DNA of 64,000 nt from Bacillota bacterium (GCA_023393125.1 JAEWMQ010000046.1:1-64000); one strand, 5' to 3'; shown: positions 8,112 through 17,680, counted from the first letter of the stretch. The notes: generated by a model not told the origin, from the letters alone. Program-made: numbers and translations.

Positions 8112-8725
8112 TTAGTATTTTTTATTATAAAATAATCTAACCAGCTCTATCTCTTCATATATTTTAATATCCATATGTACAGTCTATCCGCCTATACTAC
8201 ATAACCTTGCTAATTCACTTTATTGATTTGCTTACTTTTATACTTAGGATAATGCTTAATAAAGCTACTCAGCAAACTATCAATAGCTATACTAACCCGT
8301 CCTACACCCTTGCCTTTAGCAACTTCATTTGTCATACCATTCCAAATACATCCATTTATTATATTACGCTCCATTTCACGGCGAATACCTCCATCATTTA
8401 AGCATGCCTTCTGTCATTGCTCTAGTTCCCCTTTACTGTAATCAATAATAAATCCACAAAAAACATGTTTTAAATGTTTCTCTTTACCCTTTTCAATAGT
8501 CTCTCATAGCTGCTTAGTACTTCTTGTAATACGTAATACTTCCGTAGTAACAATCGTATCTCCTTCAGTAACTTTAGTTAGCAACCTATTCAATTCCACT
8601 CTTCATATTTTCAACAAATATTCTTTTTGTCCATACACGCTAAAGCTCTCTGTTTTATCTTCGGCCTATTAATATCCTGCTTACTTTCATGTATCAAACA
8701 TATTGCATAACCATATGTAGCTATT
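8112..8725 (-). pseudogene. Decayed serine recombinase (small resolvase family)
   Basis: Minus-strand fragments in different frames recover a small serine resolvase. The start is 'YGYA' near 8715 (family start YGYARVS). In the middle 'VTEGDTIVTTEVLRI' and 'RSTKQL' lie near 8515-8575. Then 'EVAKGKGVGR' lies near 8310-8335, and a C-terminal helix-turn-helix-like piece 'ELARLCSIGG*TVHMDIKIYEEI' runs down to a stop at 8112. Total length, about 610 bp, equals a normal ~195-200 residue resolvase. Several frameshifts and stops and the loss of the catalytic-serine segment show it is dead. It lies just upstream of the STAND gene, on the same strand. Confidence 0.7.
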
Positions 8726-9059
8726 TCTAACTTTCACCTTCTGTCATTTATTATCTTAATAATAGCTTGTCTTATTATATGCATCAGAAACAAGGTTGTT
8801 GATTATTCATTTATATACTCCCACTATTTTCCTATATCCATAAGCTATTTTTTGTCATTATCTCAGATTTACTTAAAAATAACTCGAACTGACCACTCTC
8901 CTTTATAATACTATTTATGACTATTAACCTTACCTATTCTTCTATAAGCTTATTGTACTCTTACTAAAACACATATTACAACAAAAAGCATTCTCCTATT
9001 TTCGACATTATTAATTTGTTCTTTTTAATAAAAAGCATAATTACACTAAAAAGCTGTGT
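8726..9059. other. AT-rich spacer, no gene recognised
   Basis: About 330 bp of AT-rich sequence with dispersed stops. I see no convincing coding fragment, tRNA or promoter. It may contain further decayed mobile DNA belonging to the recombinase remnant. Confidence 0.45.
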
Positions 9060-9251
9060 GAAATGAGAGGGATGGCTGCCCTCAAGGGGTGACTTGCGAG
9101 TATTTTCAGTAGGCACTTAGCGAATTTTTTTGATGGGTTTTAGGGAGACTGTTTGAGCGCCAGCGAGTTTCGACCGTTCATCAAAAAAATGAGCTTAGTG
9201 CCTGCGAAAATACGGAGCGGAACCCCGGAGGGCAGACATCCCTCTCATTTC
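9060..9251. repeat. Long-hairpin repeat, copy 1 (192 bp)
   Basis: The ends GAAATGAGAGGGAT and ATCCCTCTCATTTC are exact complements. Inside, GCTGCCCTC pairs with GAGGGCAG, GTATTTTC with GAAAATAC, and TTTTTTTGATG with CATCAAAAAAA. The centre, GGGTTTTAGG...TTTGAGCG...GCGAGTTT...CGTTCAT, is shared with copies 2-5. The whole unit folds as one ~90-bp imperfect hairpin. It lies between the recombinase remnant and rex and is much more GC-rich than its flanks. Confidence 0.9.
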
Positions 9252-9374
9252 TTTCCCATAGCTTTTATACGCAATTCTTTCATTATAGAAAATATTCACT
9301 TTCTATAGCATATCTTGCAACACTCTTCTTTTGATCTTTATCTTTGCTTAAATCTTATTCTTCCCCATAAACGC

Positions 9375-9427
9375 AAAAATGCCCATGAGCCTTTTGATTT
9401 CACTTCAAAAGTCCCATGGACATTTTA
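9375..9427 (-). terminator. Terminator downstream of rex
   Basis: Long imperfect inverted repeat (AAAATGCCCATGAG.CCTTTTGA with TTCAAAAGTCCCATGGACATTTT) just after the rex stop on the minus strand, followed by T-rich sequence in that direction. Confidence 0.75.
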
Positions 9428-9430
9428 CTT

Positions 9431-10108
9431 TTATTCTTCTATCTGCTCTTCCATCACACTTCTTTTCTCTCTATCCATCTCAGCTTCATTAATCTTATAA
9501 GCAAGCGTCATAAGTGAGTGTGAAAGATGTACATTTTCAACTTGTACTGTTTCTGGTAAGAACAAATCTACTGGAGAGAAGTTCCATAACCCCTTAATTC
9601 CCCATTTAGCTAAATTCTCCGCCGTCTCTTTTACTCTTGTTTTTGGCATTGTTAAAATAGCAATTTCTACTTCATTTTCCTTTACAAACTGCTCCATTTT
9701 ATCAATATCCTGCACTTCTACCCCATGTATACTCATACCAATAAGTCTTGGATTAACATCAAATAAGCCAACTAACTTAAAGCCTCTCTTACTAAAAGAT
9801 GTTGAATTAGCAATAGCTTGCCCTAAGTTACCTACTCCTACAATAATCATTTTATAGTTTTGGTGAAGTCCTAGTATTTTTCCTATTTCTTTATGCAAGT
9901 ACTCCACATTATAACCGTATCCTTGTTGCCCAAAGCCTCCAAAATTGTTAAGATCTTGACGAATTTGTGAGGCTGTCACATTCATCTTTTCACTTAATTC
10001 TCTCGAGGAGATCTTTGTTACTCCTTTTTGTAACAACTCTCCCAGATATCTGTAATAACGCGGTAATCTACGTATTACGTTCATAGAAATCTTTCTTTCT
10101 TCCGTCAC
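9431..10108 (-). CDS. rex: Redox-sensing transcriptional repressor Rex
   Basis: A 225-residue Rex. The N-terminal winged helix (residues about 8-75) contains the family pattern 'RLPRYYRYLGELLQKGV' and 'ASQIRQDLNNFGGFGQQGYGYNV'. The Rossmann domain has 'IIVGVGNLGQAIANS' for NAD(H) binding and ends with the swapped C-terminal helix ('SLMTLAYKINEAEM'). Rex senses the NADH/NAD+ ratio and represses fermentation genes in Firmicutes. The start is GTG at 10108 with GAGGAG nine bases before; an internal ATG at codon 9 has no comparable site. It is divergent from the ABC-F gene. I found no clear Rex operator in this window. Confidence 0.95.
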   Translation of the reverse strand: MTEERKISMNVIRRLPRYYRYLGELLQKGVTKISSRELSEKMNVTASQIRQDLNNFGGFGQQGYGYNVEYLHKEIGKILGLHQNYKMIIVGVGNLGQAIANSTSFSKRGFKLVGLFDVNPRLIGMSIHGVEVQDIDKMEQFVKENEVEIAILTMPKTRVKETAENLAKWGIKGLWNFSPVDLFLPETVQVENVHLSHSLMTLAYKINEAEMDREKRSVMEEQIEE

Positions 10109-10250
10109 CTTCTCATCTCCTCAATAACAAACTAATAATTCCAGTATAGCATTTAAGTTTTTTTTTTGTCAATGTAGATTCTTGCCCCCTCTTCTTTCAA
10201 TTTGCGCTTTTATTTGCTAAAATAATAAAAGGCGTTACAAGGAGGATATT

Positions 10251-12158
10251 ATGATTATTTCATGTAGCAATATCAAGAAGACATTTATTGACCGAGAAAT
10301 CTTAAAAAATATTAGCTTTCACATTGAAGACCATGAGAAAGTAGCTTTAATAGGAAATAATGGTGTTGGTAAAACGACCCTTTTTAAAATTCTAACTGGC
10401 GAATTAGAACCAGACGAAGGCAGCATTACTTCTACTAAAGACTGCACTATTGGTTACTTAAAACAGCATATGGAATTAGATTCCACAGCTACTGTTTACG
10501 AAGAACTCCTACATGTATTTGATGAAGTCATTGCCTTAGAGGAAAAACTTCATGCCATGGAAGCTGAAATCGCAAAAACTGGTTCCTTAGAACTCATTCA
10601 TAAATATGATGCTGAACGTATGGTATTTGAAAATAGTAAGGGTTATGAATACAAAAGTCTAGTCAAAGGTGTCCTTAAAGGCCTAGGCTTTGATGAAACC
10701 ATTTATGATAAACCAGTATCTATTTTATCAGGGGGACAAAAAAACCGTGTGGCACTAGGTAAGCTTTTACTGCAAGAGCCTAGCTTATTACTATTAGATG
10801 AGCCTACCAACCACTTAGATATTGAAGCTATCGAATGGCTAGAAGGCTTTTTACGTAGCTATAAAGGTGCTGTCCTTATTATCTCTCATGACCGTTACTT
10901 CTTAGATAAAATCGTTACTAAAGTCGTTCACTTAGAATTTGGACGCAGCTTTGTTTACAATGGTAACTACAGTGACTACATCATTAAAAGTGAAAAAGAA
11001 TACGAAGTGGCTATGAAGCACTTTGAAAAGCAACAAAAGGAAATTGCTCACCAACAAGCAGTTATTGCTAAGCTAAAACAATTTAATAGGGAAAAATCTA
11101 TTAGACGTGCTCGTAGCCGTGAAAAAGCTTTAGAAAAAGTAGAAGTTATGGATATGCCAATGATCGATAATAAACCTATGCAGCTGGTACTTACCCCAAG
11201 AGTTGTGAGCGGCAATGATGTATTAAGCATTAGTGAATTAAGTAAAACCTTTGATACCACACCGATTTTTAGCCATATGAATATGGATATTAAAAAAGGG
11301 GATAAGGTGGCTCTCGTAGGTCCTAACGGTGTCGGTAAAACTACTATTTTCCGTATGATTTTAGATCAAATGGCTCCTACAACAGGTACTCTAAAATTAG
11401 GAAGCAATGTGATCGTTGGCTACTATGACCAAGAACATGCTACCTTAGATACCACCAATACGATTATGGAAGAGATTCAAGGCACTTTCCCTGAGCTTAA
11501 GAACGGTGAAATTCGTAATGTACTAGCTGCCTTTCTCTTTACGAATGATGATGTCTTTAAACCCATTAGTAGCTTAAGCGGTGGTGAAAAAGGCCGTGTG
11601 GCACTAGCCAAAATCATGCTTTCTAAAGCGAATTTCTTAATCCTAGATGAGCCGACTAACCATTTAGATATTCTTTCAAAGGAAATTCTAGAAAGTGCCA
11701 TACTCAACTACGAAGGTACTGTTCTTTATGTGTCCCATGACCGTTACTTTATCAATCAAACAGCAAGTAAAATTATTGAAATGTCTAAAAATGGCACCAT
11801 GGAATATTTAGGTGACTATGATTATTATATGGAAAAGAAAAAGGAACTTGCCGCTTTGGCAATCCAGCAACCTAGCGTTGCCGCAATAGATTCTACTACT
11901 ACCACTAGTAAAGAAGATTGGCAAAAACAAAAAGAGGAACAAACAAGAATCCGTCGTATTCAAAACCAAATGGCCAAGCTAGAAACAGCTATTAGCGAAG
12001 CTGAAGAAAAAGTAGCTGATATTGATGCCCAGCTTTGCCTAGAAGAAGTCTACAGTAATTATGATAAAAGTGGCGCACTTCTAGCAGAAAAAGAAAATTT
12101 AAACACTGCTATTGCTAAGTATTATGAAGAATGGGAAAGCTTAAGTGAAGAACTTTAA
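10251..12158 (+). CDS. ABC-F family ATPase (ribosome-associated)
   Basis: A 635-residue tandem ABC protein without membrane segments. The first ABC domain has Walker A 'GNNGVGKTT', signature 'LSGGQKNR' and 'LLLLDEPTNHLD'. The 70-residue basic linker ('KQFNREKSIRRARSREKALEKV') is the P-site tRNA-interacting element of ABC-F proteins. The second domain has 'GPNGVGKTT', 'LSGGEKGR' and 'LILDEPTNHLD', followed by a C-terminal coiled coil (about 560-630). It belongs with YdiF-like translation factors; antibiotic resistance cannot be inferred or excluded from the sequence. Ribosome site AAGGAGG before ATG 10251. A strong hairpin ends the gene. Confidence 0.93.
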   Translation: MIISCSNIKKTFIDREILKNISFHIEDHEKVALIGNNGVGKTTLFKILTGELEPDEGSITSTKDCTIGYLKQHMELDSTATVYEELLHVFDEVIALEEKLHAMEAEIAKTGSLELIHKYDAERMVFENSKGYEYKSLVKGVLKGLGFDETIYDKPVSILSGGQKNRVALGKLLLQEPSLLLLDEPTNHLDIEAIEWLEGFLRSYKGAVLIISHDRYFLDKIVTKVVHLEFGRSFVYNGNYSDYIIKSEKEYEVAMKHFEKQQKEIAHQQAVIAKLKQFNREKSIRRARSREKALEKVEVMDMPMIDNKPMQLVLTPRVVSGNDVLSISELSKTFDTTPIFSHMNMDIKKGDKVALVGPNGVGKTTIFRMILDQMAPTTGTLKLGSNVIVGYYDQEHATLDTTNTIMEEIQGTFPELKNGEIRNVLAAFLFTNDDVFKPISSLSGGEKGRVALAKIMLSKANFLILDEPTNHLDILSKEILESAILNYEGTVLYVSHDRYFINQTASKIIEMSKNGTMEYLGDYDYYMEKKKELAALAIQQPSVAAIDSTTTTSKEDWQKQKEEQTRIRRIQNQMAKLETAISEAEEKVADIDAQLCLEEVYSNYDKSGALLAEKENLNTAIAKYYEEWESLSEEL

Positions 12159-12160
12159 AT

Positions 12161-12203
12161 AAAAATAGCTGATAAAAGAGAATGCCTTTTATCAGCTATT
12201 TTT
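12161..12203. terminator. Bidirectional terminator between convergent genes
   Basis: AAAAATAGCTGATAAAAG pairs perfectly with CTTTTATCAGCTATTTTT. It serves the plus-strand ABC-F gene and probably the minus-strand lipoprotein gene ending at 12226. Confidence 0.92.
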
Positions 12204-12225
12204 ATTAAGTCTTTTATTTTGATTA

Positions 12226-14757
12226 TCATTTTAGGTACTCTAGCTGCTTAATATAAGAAGAAGTCTCAATAGCTTTGATTACTTCTAAACTATCTTTTAA
12301 TTTGATAATCTGATTGTTTTCTTCCTTTGTATATGCGAGATAGAAATAGCCTTCATCATCCATTTCACTCGTATCCGATACATAGTAGTTGATGTATCGG
12401 AGGTCATCTTCCATTTGTTGTCTTTGCTTTGTTTTGACATTGATCCTAAACATCGCATCTGGCATCTCAGCTCTTTTACTATATTCTGAGTCCGTTGGAT
12501 AAACAGCATAGTCATTAAAGTAAATCCAGTCCCCTAATTGTCTTGCTGAATTGTTTTTATAATCGTCATACCAATACATTGGAAATACCAGTGTTAATAG
12601 GTTGGATTGCTTTGTTCTTTTATCTAAGCTATAAATCCCATCATATTTAAGCTTATAAATGTAAGAAGCATCTTCACCTATTTTATACCCCTCATCTACC
12701 TCAGTAAAATCCTTACGATCTAATTGAAGATTCACATAGCTATGTCGCATTTCTGCATAAGATAAATAAATAAACTTGTCATCTATGTCTACCTCTAGAT
12801 ATGGCTCAAGCCCTGGTTGAACCTTATAAACACTTTTCACTTCGTTGGTCATTAAATCATACTCAAATAGTTCTACAACATACCTACTCCAATCCGTAAC
12901 GGTAAAATATAATTGATTATCCGTTATGGCTTCTAAACCACTATACACTTTGCCTGACTCATCCCAAATTTCCTCTGTGGCTGTATAAAACTCATTGAAA
13001 TTAATAAATTCCTTGACTTCACCTTTTAGGTCACAGCTATAAATGACTGGCTCTATTTGACTGCCATCTGCTTCGTCATAAGGATAAGTTTGTAAGCTAT
13101 ATATTATTTTACCTTTATATGCTTCTATATTTCCTATGTTCCTATGAGGCAGTGGAAAATTCACTTTACCGTCTAGGCTCACCACCTGAACATTTTGATT
13201 ACCATCTTCACATAAGAACCATCCTTCTCCTGTTTGGTCATCTTGAAAATAGCGCCAAGTCTCAGCTATATTTTCTGCTAAGATTTCTAGTGAAGTACCC
13301 TGTAAGTTCCCTTTATAAAGATTATTAGCTGCATTAAAGCAAAGTACTTTTTCTCCATTTATCTCTACAGCACGCCAGGTAGAAGTACTATCTAAATCAT
13401 AAAGTTTAGTTGCCTTCTTACCTTCTTCGTCTATACGATATAAGCCTGTTTCTGTACTATAAAAAATACCTGTTTCTTCATGTAGCTGAGTTTGTAAGTT
13501 CCTATTCGCTTCAGCTGTCGTTACGTTTGTTTTTAACGTCATTTGCTTATTGGTTTTAGGATATAAATGAAGTAGTTGAGACTCTATCATATTCATTTTT
13601 AAAGTTGTAGTCGTTTTAGTGGCTACATCTAACACCTTTAACTCATTTATCCAATGCCACTGGTCTTGATAATCTAAATAGTAAATCTGATTATTACTTG
13701 TACTTAGTGTTTGCCTACTGGCACTGCCACCATAATAACTTTGCTCATAAGGCAAACTAGGTGTCACTTCTTTTGTGGTTAAATCATACGCTGTGCTATA
13801 ACTCACACTAGCATACTCATCAAAAAGCTCCCTACCTATATAGATTTTATGATCCTGCAACTGAAGAAGTATTTGGTCACCCTCATTTTCAAAGGTTACT
13901 TCTTCTTTAATGCTTTGTCCTCTTTTGCCACTTACAACCTTATTAACCTTGCAGCTTCTTGTGTCTCCCTTTGTTACAATCTCTGCATAGTATAAAGCAT
14001 CCTCATAGGTCCCTAGTAAAAGTCCCTGATTTGTTAAGCAATTGACCTGCTTGGTTTCTAAATCCACTTGATTAATAATCATATAGTTATCACCCATATA
14101 GCTACTGCTATAATAAATGGTATTATCCACGACATAAAAATCATAAACATACTCATAGCCTGTCTCATAAACGACTTCCATCTCTTTACCATTAGGGCGT
14201 ATCTTGTAAATAGTATTTTGACTAGCGTCTGTTTCTGGAATACCTAAGATCACATTAAAATATACCCAATCATCTGCAATGCCCAGGGGATTATAACGTA
14301 AATAGTATTGATTCTCATCAAACTCCGTTTTAAAATCAAATTCATTTTCTTTACCTACAAGCTTTACTACTTTACTACCATCAAGACTTGCTATATTTAA
14401 TTCGTTAATCACCACGATTGACTTTGAACTTGTATATAAACTGTCCCAATCCTCATTTGTAGAATAAAGAAGCTGATTCTCCGCTGTAAGCCACTGGCTT
14501 ACACCTTCTGCCACCTGTTCTTCCTTCTGGGTAGATAATTGCATACGCATTAAAGGTCCTTCATAGTCCTCTCTAAAATAAAGCCACTCCTCTCCCCCAA
14601 TGACTTCTTCTTTTGTCTCTGTGTCTTTCGTCTTTTCTGATTCTTTAATAGATATTCCTTCCACTTGCTGCATCGTTTCTTTCTTTTGGCACCCTACTAA
14701 GCTCCCCAGTAAAAATACCCCCACTAAGGCTATAAGCCCCTTTTTCCCTATTCTCAT
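12226..14757 (-). CDS. Large lipoprotein with predicted beta-propeller (DUF5050-like) repeats
   Basis: An 843-residue protein with a lipoprotein signal peptide: basic start, hydrophobic core, lipobox 'LVGC' with the lipidated Cys at residue 23. A charged Lys/Glu spacer follows, then many strand-rich units of the type 'WVYFN...IYKIRPNGKEMEVVYE' and 'IYYSSS...INQVDLETKQV', as in DUF5050/propeller proteins. It is therefore anchored on the outer face of the membrane and probably binds a ligand or partner; no catalytic motif is visible. AAGGGGAG precedes ATG 14757. It stands alone between rex/ABC-F and splB, so context gives no function. Confidence 0.8.
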   Translation of the reverse strand: MRIGKKGLIALVGVFLLGSLVGCQKKETMQQVEGISIKESEKTKDTETKEEVIGGEEWLYFREDYEGPLMRMQLSTQKEEQVAEGVSQWLTAENQLLYSTNEDWDSLYTSSKSIVVINELNIASLDGSKVVKLVGKENEFDFKTEFDENQYYLRYNPLGIADDWVYFNVILGIPETDASQNTIYKIRPNGKEMEVVYETGYEYVYDFYVVDNTIYYSSSYMGDNYMIINQVDLETKQVNCLTNQGLLLGTYEDALYYAEIVTKGDTRSCKVNKVVSGKRGQSIKEEVTFENEGDQILLQLQDHKIYIGRELFDEYASVSYSTAYDLTTKEVTPSLPYEQSYYGGSASRQTLSTSNNQIYYLDYQDQWHWINELKVLDVATKTTTTLKMNMIESQLLHLYPKTNKQMTLKTNVTTAEANRNLQTQLHEETGIFYSTETGLYRIDEEGKKATKLYDLDSTSTWRAVEINGEKVLCFNAANNLYKGNLQGTSLEILAENIAETWRYFQDDQTGEGWFLCEDGNQNVQVVSLDGKVNFPLPHRNIGNIEAYKGKIIYSLQTYPYDEADGSQIEPVIYSCDLKGEVKEFINFNEFYTATEEIWDESGKVYSGLEAITDNQLYFTVTDWSRYVVELFEYDLMTNEVKSVYKVQPGLEPYLEVDIDDKFIYLSYAEMRHSYVNLQLDRKDFTEVDEGYKIGEDASYIYKLKYDGIYSLDKRTKQSNLLTLVFPMYWYDDYKNNSARQLGDWIYFNDYAVYPTDSEYSKRAEMPDAMFRINVKTKQRQQMEDDLRYINYYVSDTSEMDDEGYFYLAYTKEENNQIIKLKDSLEVIKAIETSSYIKQLEYLK

Positions 14758-14960
14758 TTAAAATTCTCCCCTTTATCATCTATTTTTTAGTTGATGCTGA
14801 TTGTATAATGCGTTAAATGAAGAATGACTAGTGACGAACGTATAACAATTATTATAACTAATTTAAATATTGCACGCAAATAGGTCTTTCTCGTAAATGT
14901 ATATTTACAAGGGTTTCGCTAAAAATACTAGTAATTCTTGTTTTGAGAAAGGACTTTCTT

Positions 14961-15983
14961 ATGTTTATTCCTAAACGTGTTATATTCGAAAAAGGTGCCC
15001 TTGATTATCCCTTAGGCACTGAGCTTTATAACTATTTTAATGAACAAAGCGGCATTGAACTTTTTCAAGTAGCCACTAATCAAGTGAAACGTCAAATTCC
15101 TGGTGACGGGCTTCATAAGCAATATCAGCATGGCAAACAAACCTTAGTGGTTGGTGTGAAAAAAAGTCTTAAGTTTCAAAGCTGTAAACCCTCTGCTCAC
15201 TATCAGCTCCCACTTGTAAGTGGCTGTATGGGCCAATGTGAATATTGCTACCTCAATACTCAACTTGGTGATAAGCCTTTTGTAAGAGTACATGTGAATA
15301 TAGAGGAAATCCTTAAACAGGCTCAGCATTATATCCATGAACGCCTTCCAGAAATAACCCTTTTTGAAGGAGCAGCTACTTCAGACCCCCTTCCCGTTGA
15401 ACCTTATACCCATGCTCTTGCCAAATCTATTACTTACTTTGGTCAGGAGGAGCAAGCACGTTTCCGTTTTGTTAGTAAATTTAATGATATAGAAGGACTC
15501 CTCCAGCTTCCTCATAACGGCCATACGGAAATTCGTTTTAGCTTAAATACCCCAAGAGTTATCAATGCATATGAGCATTATACCGCTTCTTCTAAGCTTA
15601 GAATTAAAGCATGTAGTGACTTAGCTGCAGCTGGTTATCCTGTGGGGTTTATCATTGCTCCCGTTTTTCTTTATCAAAATTGGGAAGAAGAATATCATCA
15701 GCTTCTTCTAGCAATCAAGGAGGCTTTTCCTGTAAAACCACTTTATCCTATTATTTTTGAAGTTATTTCTCATCGCTACACGCTAAGAGCTAAAAATCGT
15801 ATTAATGAAATTTTCCCTGAAAATAATTTACCAATGACTGAAGAAGAAAGACAATTTAAATATGGTCAGTTTGGTTATGGTAAATATGTTTATCCAAAAG
15901 AGCAGCTTGCTGCTATGAAAGCCTTCTTTACTAAGGAATTAGATGAACTTTTTCCCTATAAAGATTTAAAATATATTATTTAA
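14961..15983 (+). CDS. splB: Spore photoproduct lyase
   Basis: A 340-residue radical SAM enzyme that repairs the spore-specific thymine dimer during germination. The start ATG 14961 follows AAAGGAC; the open frame extends six codons upstream to a TTG without a ribosome site. The cluster motif is 'CMGQCEYCYL' (C89, C93, C96), with both neighbouring tyrosines kept. Downstream 'FEGAATSD' aligns without gaps to the place where characterised Bacillus/Geobacillus enzymes have 'FEAACTSD'; the cysteine that gives back the hydrogen atom is Ala139 here. Cys75 ('FQSCKPSAHY') is the only obvious other thiol nearby. The C-terminal 'YGKYVYPKE' family tail is complete. No convincing sigma-G promoter was found. 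Confidence 0.92.
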   Translation: MFIPKRVIFEKGALDYPLGTELYNYFNEQSGIELFQVATNQVKRQIPGDGLHKQYQHGKQTLVVGVKKSLKFQSCKPSAHYQLPLVSGCMGQCEYCYLNTQLGDKPFVRVHVNIEEILKQAQHYIHERLPEITLFEGAATSDPLPVEPYTHALAKSITYFGQEEQARFRFVSKFNDIEGLLQLPHNGHTEIRFSLNTPRVINAYEHYTASSKLRIKACSDLAAAGYPVGFIIAPVFLYQNWEEEYHQLLLAIKEAFPVKPLYPIIFEVISHRYTLRAKNRINEIFPENNLPMTEEERQFKYGQFGYGKYVYPKEQLAAMKAFFTKELDELFPYKDLKYII

Positions 15984-15995
15984 TAAATGGAACCA

Positions 15996-16922
15996 TTAAC
16001 TATAGTGCTGAAGCATAGCTTCTATCTTTTCTTTTAGCTTAACCCTTACACTTTCTGGCGATTTAACTTCTATCTCCTTTCCAAAAGAAAGGAGATAGTG
16101 ATAAAGCCAATCATCTCCTGGATACTCTCTATAATCTAGTTCTACCTCAAAGTTGCCATCTTCTAAAAGCTTTACCTTTTCTACTTCAAATTCATCATAG
16201 ATGCGATAAGCTAAAGCTTTACTTACCCACAACTTAATTGAAATAAGATTGCCTTCTAGTCCTATCTCTGGATGCTCTTTGACTTCTCTCATTTTTTCCT
16301 CTAATACTTCTATCTGAAAACTTTCTTCTCCTTGCTCAATTTGCCTCATGCGGGTTAACTTAAAAAATCTTATAGCTTTTCTAAGCAAACAATAGCCTTC
16401 TACATACCATGACCTTCCTTTAAAAACTAAACGATAAGGCCAAATACATCTTCTTGTTTTTTCACCTACACCACTATAATAGTCAAAGGCTACGACTTTC
16501 CTATGGATAATACTATATCTAAGTACATTAAAGTTATTTTCTACATTGCCTTGATCTCCCCAAGGCGCGAAATCTACTTCAATCCAATTATAATCTTCAC
16601 GTCTAAAAAGCTGTCCTAATTTATTAAGTGCCTGACTTCTTTCGGTATACCCCGTTGCCTCTAAGCATTGAAGGCCAAATAAAATATCATTTTGCTCTGC
16701 TTCAGATAAAAAAGTTTTTTCAAGTTTAAAACCTTCTAATATACTAATGCCGCCGCCATTTCCTTTATTCGTATAAATAGGAATACCTGCGCTACTTAAA
16801 GTATCTAAATCTCTATAAATGGTCCTAGTAGATACTTCAAATTTTTCTGCTAGCCATTTAGCCGTTACTTTTTCTTTATGCAGTAAAATAAAAACAATCT
16901 CAAATAACCGTTCAACTTGCAT
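15996..16922 (-). CDS. Helix-turn-helix WYL-domain transcriptional regulator
   Basis: A 308-residue regulator. Residues 1-60 form a winged helix-turn-helix of the HTH_11/DeoR type ('KVTAKWLAEKFEVSTRTIYRDLDTLSSAGIPI'). Residues about 135-215 form a WYL domain ('VAFDYYSGVGEKTRRCIWPYRLVFKGRSWYVEGYC'), and a WCX-like C-terminus ends the protein. WYL domains sense ligands, often nucleic acids; the target here is unknown. GAGGGAG precedes ATG 16922. It is convergent with splB, with only 12 nt between the stop codons. Confidence 0.9.
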   Translation of the reverse strand: MQVERLFEIVFILLHKEKVTAKWLAEKFEVSTRTIYRDLDTLSSAGIPIYTNKGNGGGISILEGFKLEKTFLSEAEQNDILFGLQCLEATGYTERSQALNKLGQLFRREDYNWIEVDFAPWGDQGNVENNFNVLRYSIIHRKVVAFDYYSGVGEKTRRCIWPYRLVFKGRSWYVEGYCLLRKAIRFFKLTRMRQIEQGEESFQIEVLEEKMREVKEHPEIGLEGNLISIKLWVSKALAYRIYDEFEVEKVKLLEDGNFEVELDYREYPGDDWLYHYLLSFGKEIEVKSPESVRVKLKEKIEAMLQHYS

Positions 16923-17139
16923 ACAATCTCCCTCTTCAATATGTCTTTATAGATTTATCTTATGCTAATGTTACTCTTTTTTCAAATTTTTGTTTTACCC
17001 TACTTTTCTTGCTATGAATTTGCCTTCTCCTTATTCTTTTCAAATAACCTATGCTACAATAAAAGAAAAGTAAACGATTGCATCTAAGCTTATTAAAGGT
17101 CATATTGCTTACTAAAAGTAATGACATAATGGAGGACCT

Positions 17140-17679
17140 ATGAACAAAAAACCTTTTCTTATTTTTTCCCTTATTGCAGTCCTTATAGTAGGAGGACTTT
17201 GGCTTTACTGTATGCCTAACTTACGAAAAGACACACCCAAACCTGCACCTACTTCTTCTAGCACCCTCACTAAGGGCACAACTTTAGAACAAGCCATAGC
17301 AGCTGCTATTGATGAGGTTATGGCGCAAAATCCTGAGTTTAATGACAATGCACGTTATCTAGGCATTGATACTTCTGTGCTAACTCGCTTAGATGAAGAA
17401 GGAAAGGCTACTTTGTTAGCCACTTTAGAAAAATACAACTTAACCATCCTTGATGCACCTTTTGAAAAACTTCAACAAGAGGGTTATATTAAAGACCTGA
17501 TTTTCACAGAAGGACTCTTTTTACAAATTGAAGAGGAAGTTGTGAGTGAAAATGAAATCATTCTTTATCCTAGTAAATGGCGCTCTACAACACTTCATAT
17601 TGGTTGTAGTCAGATGCTACTCACTAAATCCGAATCCGGTTGGCATCTCAGTACGATAGGCAATTGGTGGCATATGTAA
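17140..17679 (+). CDS. Membrane-anchored or secreted hypothetical protein
   Basis: A 179-residue protein with one N-terminal hydrophobic segment (residues about 7-25) acting as signal anchor, then a Pro/Thr/Ser linker ('KPAPTSSSTLTKGTT') and a soluble domain of about 135 residues with no motif I recognise. It contains a helical part ('LEQAIAAAIDEVMAQ') and a strand-rich end ('STTLHIGCSQMLLTKSESGWHLSTIG'). It should face the outside of the membrane. GGAGG precedes ATG 17140. It is flanked by a terminator shared with the convergent flavoprotein gene. Confidence 0.75.
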   Translation: MNKKPFLIFSLIAVLIVGGLWLYCMPNLRKDTPKPAPTSSSTLTKGTTLEQAIAAAIDEVMAQNPEFNDNARYLGIDTSVLTRLDEEGKATLLATLEKYNLTILDAPFEKLQQEGYIKDLIFTEGLFLQIEEEVVSENEIILYPSKWRSTTLHIGCSQMLLTKSESGWHLSTIGNWWHM

Positions 17680-17680
17680 C

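Noticed and set aside
8207..8401. Short plus-strand frame
   Set aside because: It is antisense to the recombinase remnant, whose protein pattern on the minus strand is clear.
9060..9251. Hairpin repeat read as a CRISPR-like or tRNA feature
   Set aside because: There are no regularly spaced direct repeats and no cloverleaf; it is a single long inverted repeat.
10109..10250. Rex operator in the rex / ABC-F divergent region
   Set aside because: No TTGTTAA...TTAACAA-type palindrome is present there.
14898..14930. Sigma-G promoter for splB (TGTATA ... AATACTA)
   Set aside because: The spacing is about 20 bp, too long for sigma-G, and the -10 has a mismatch; not enough to annotate.
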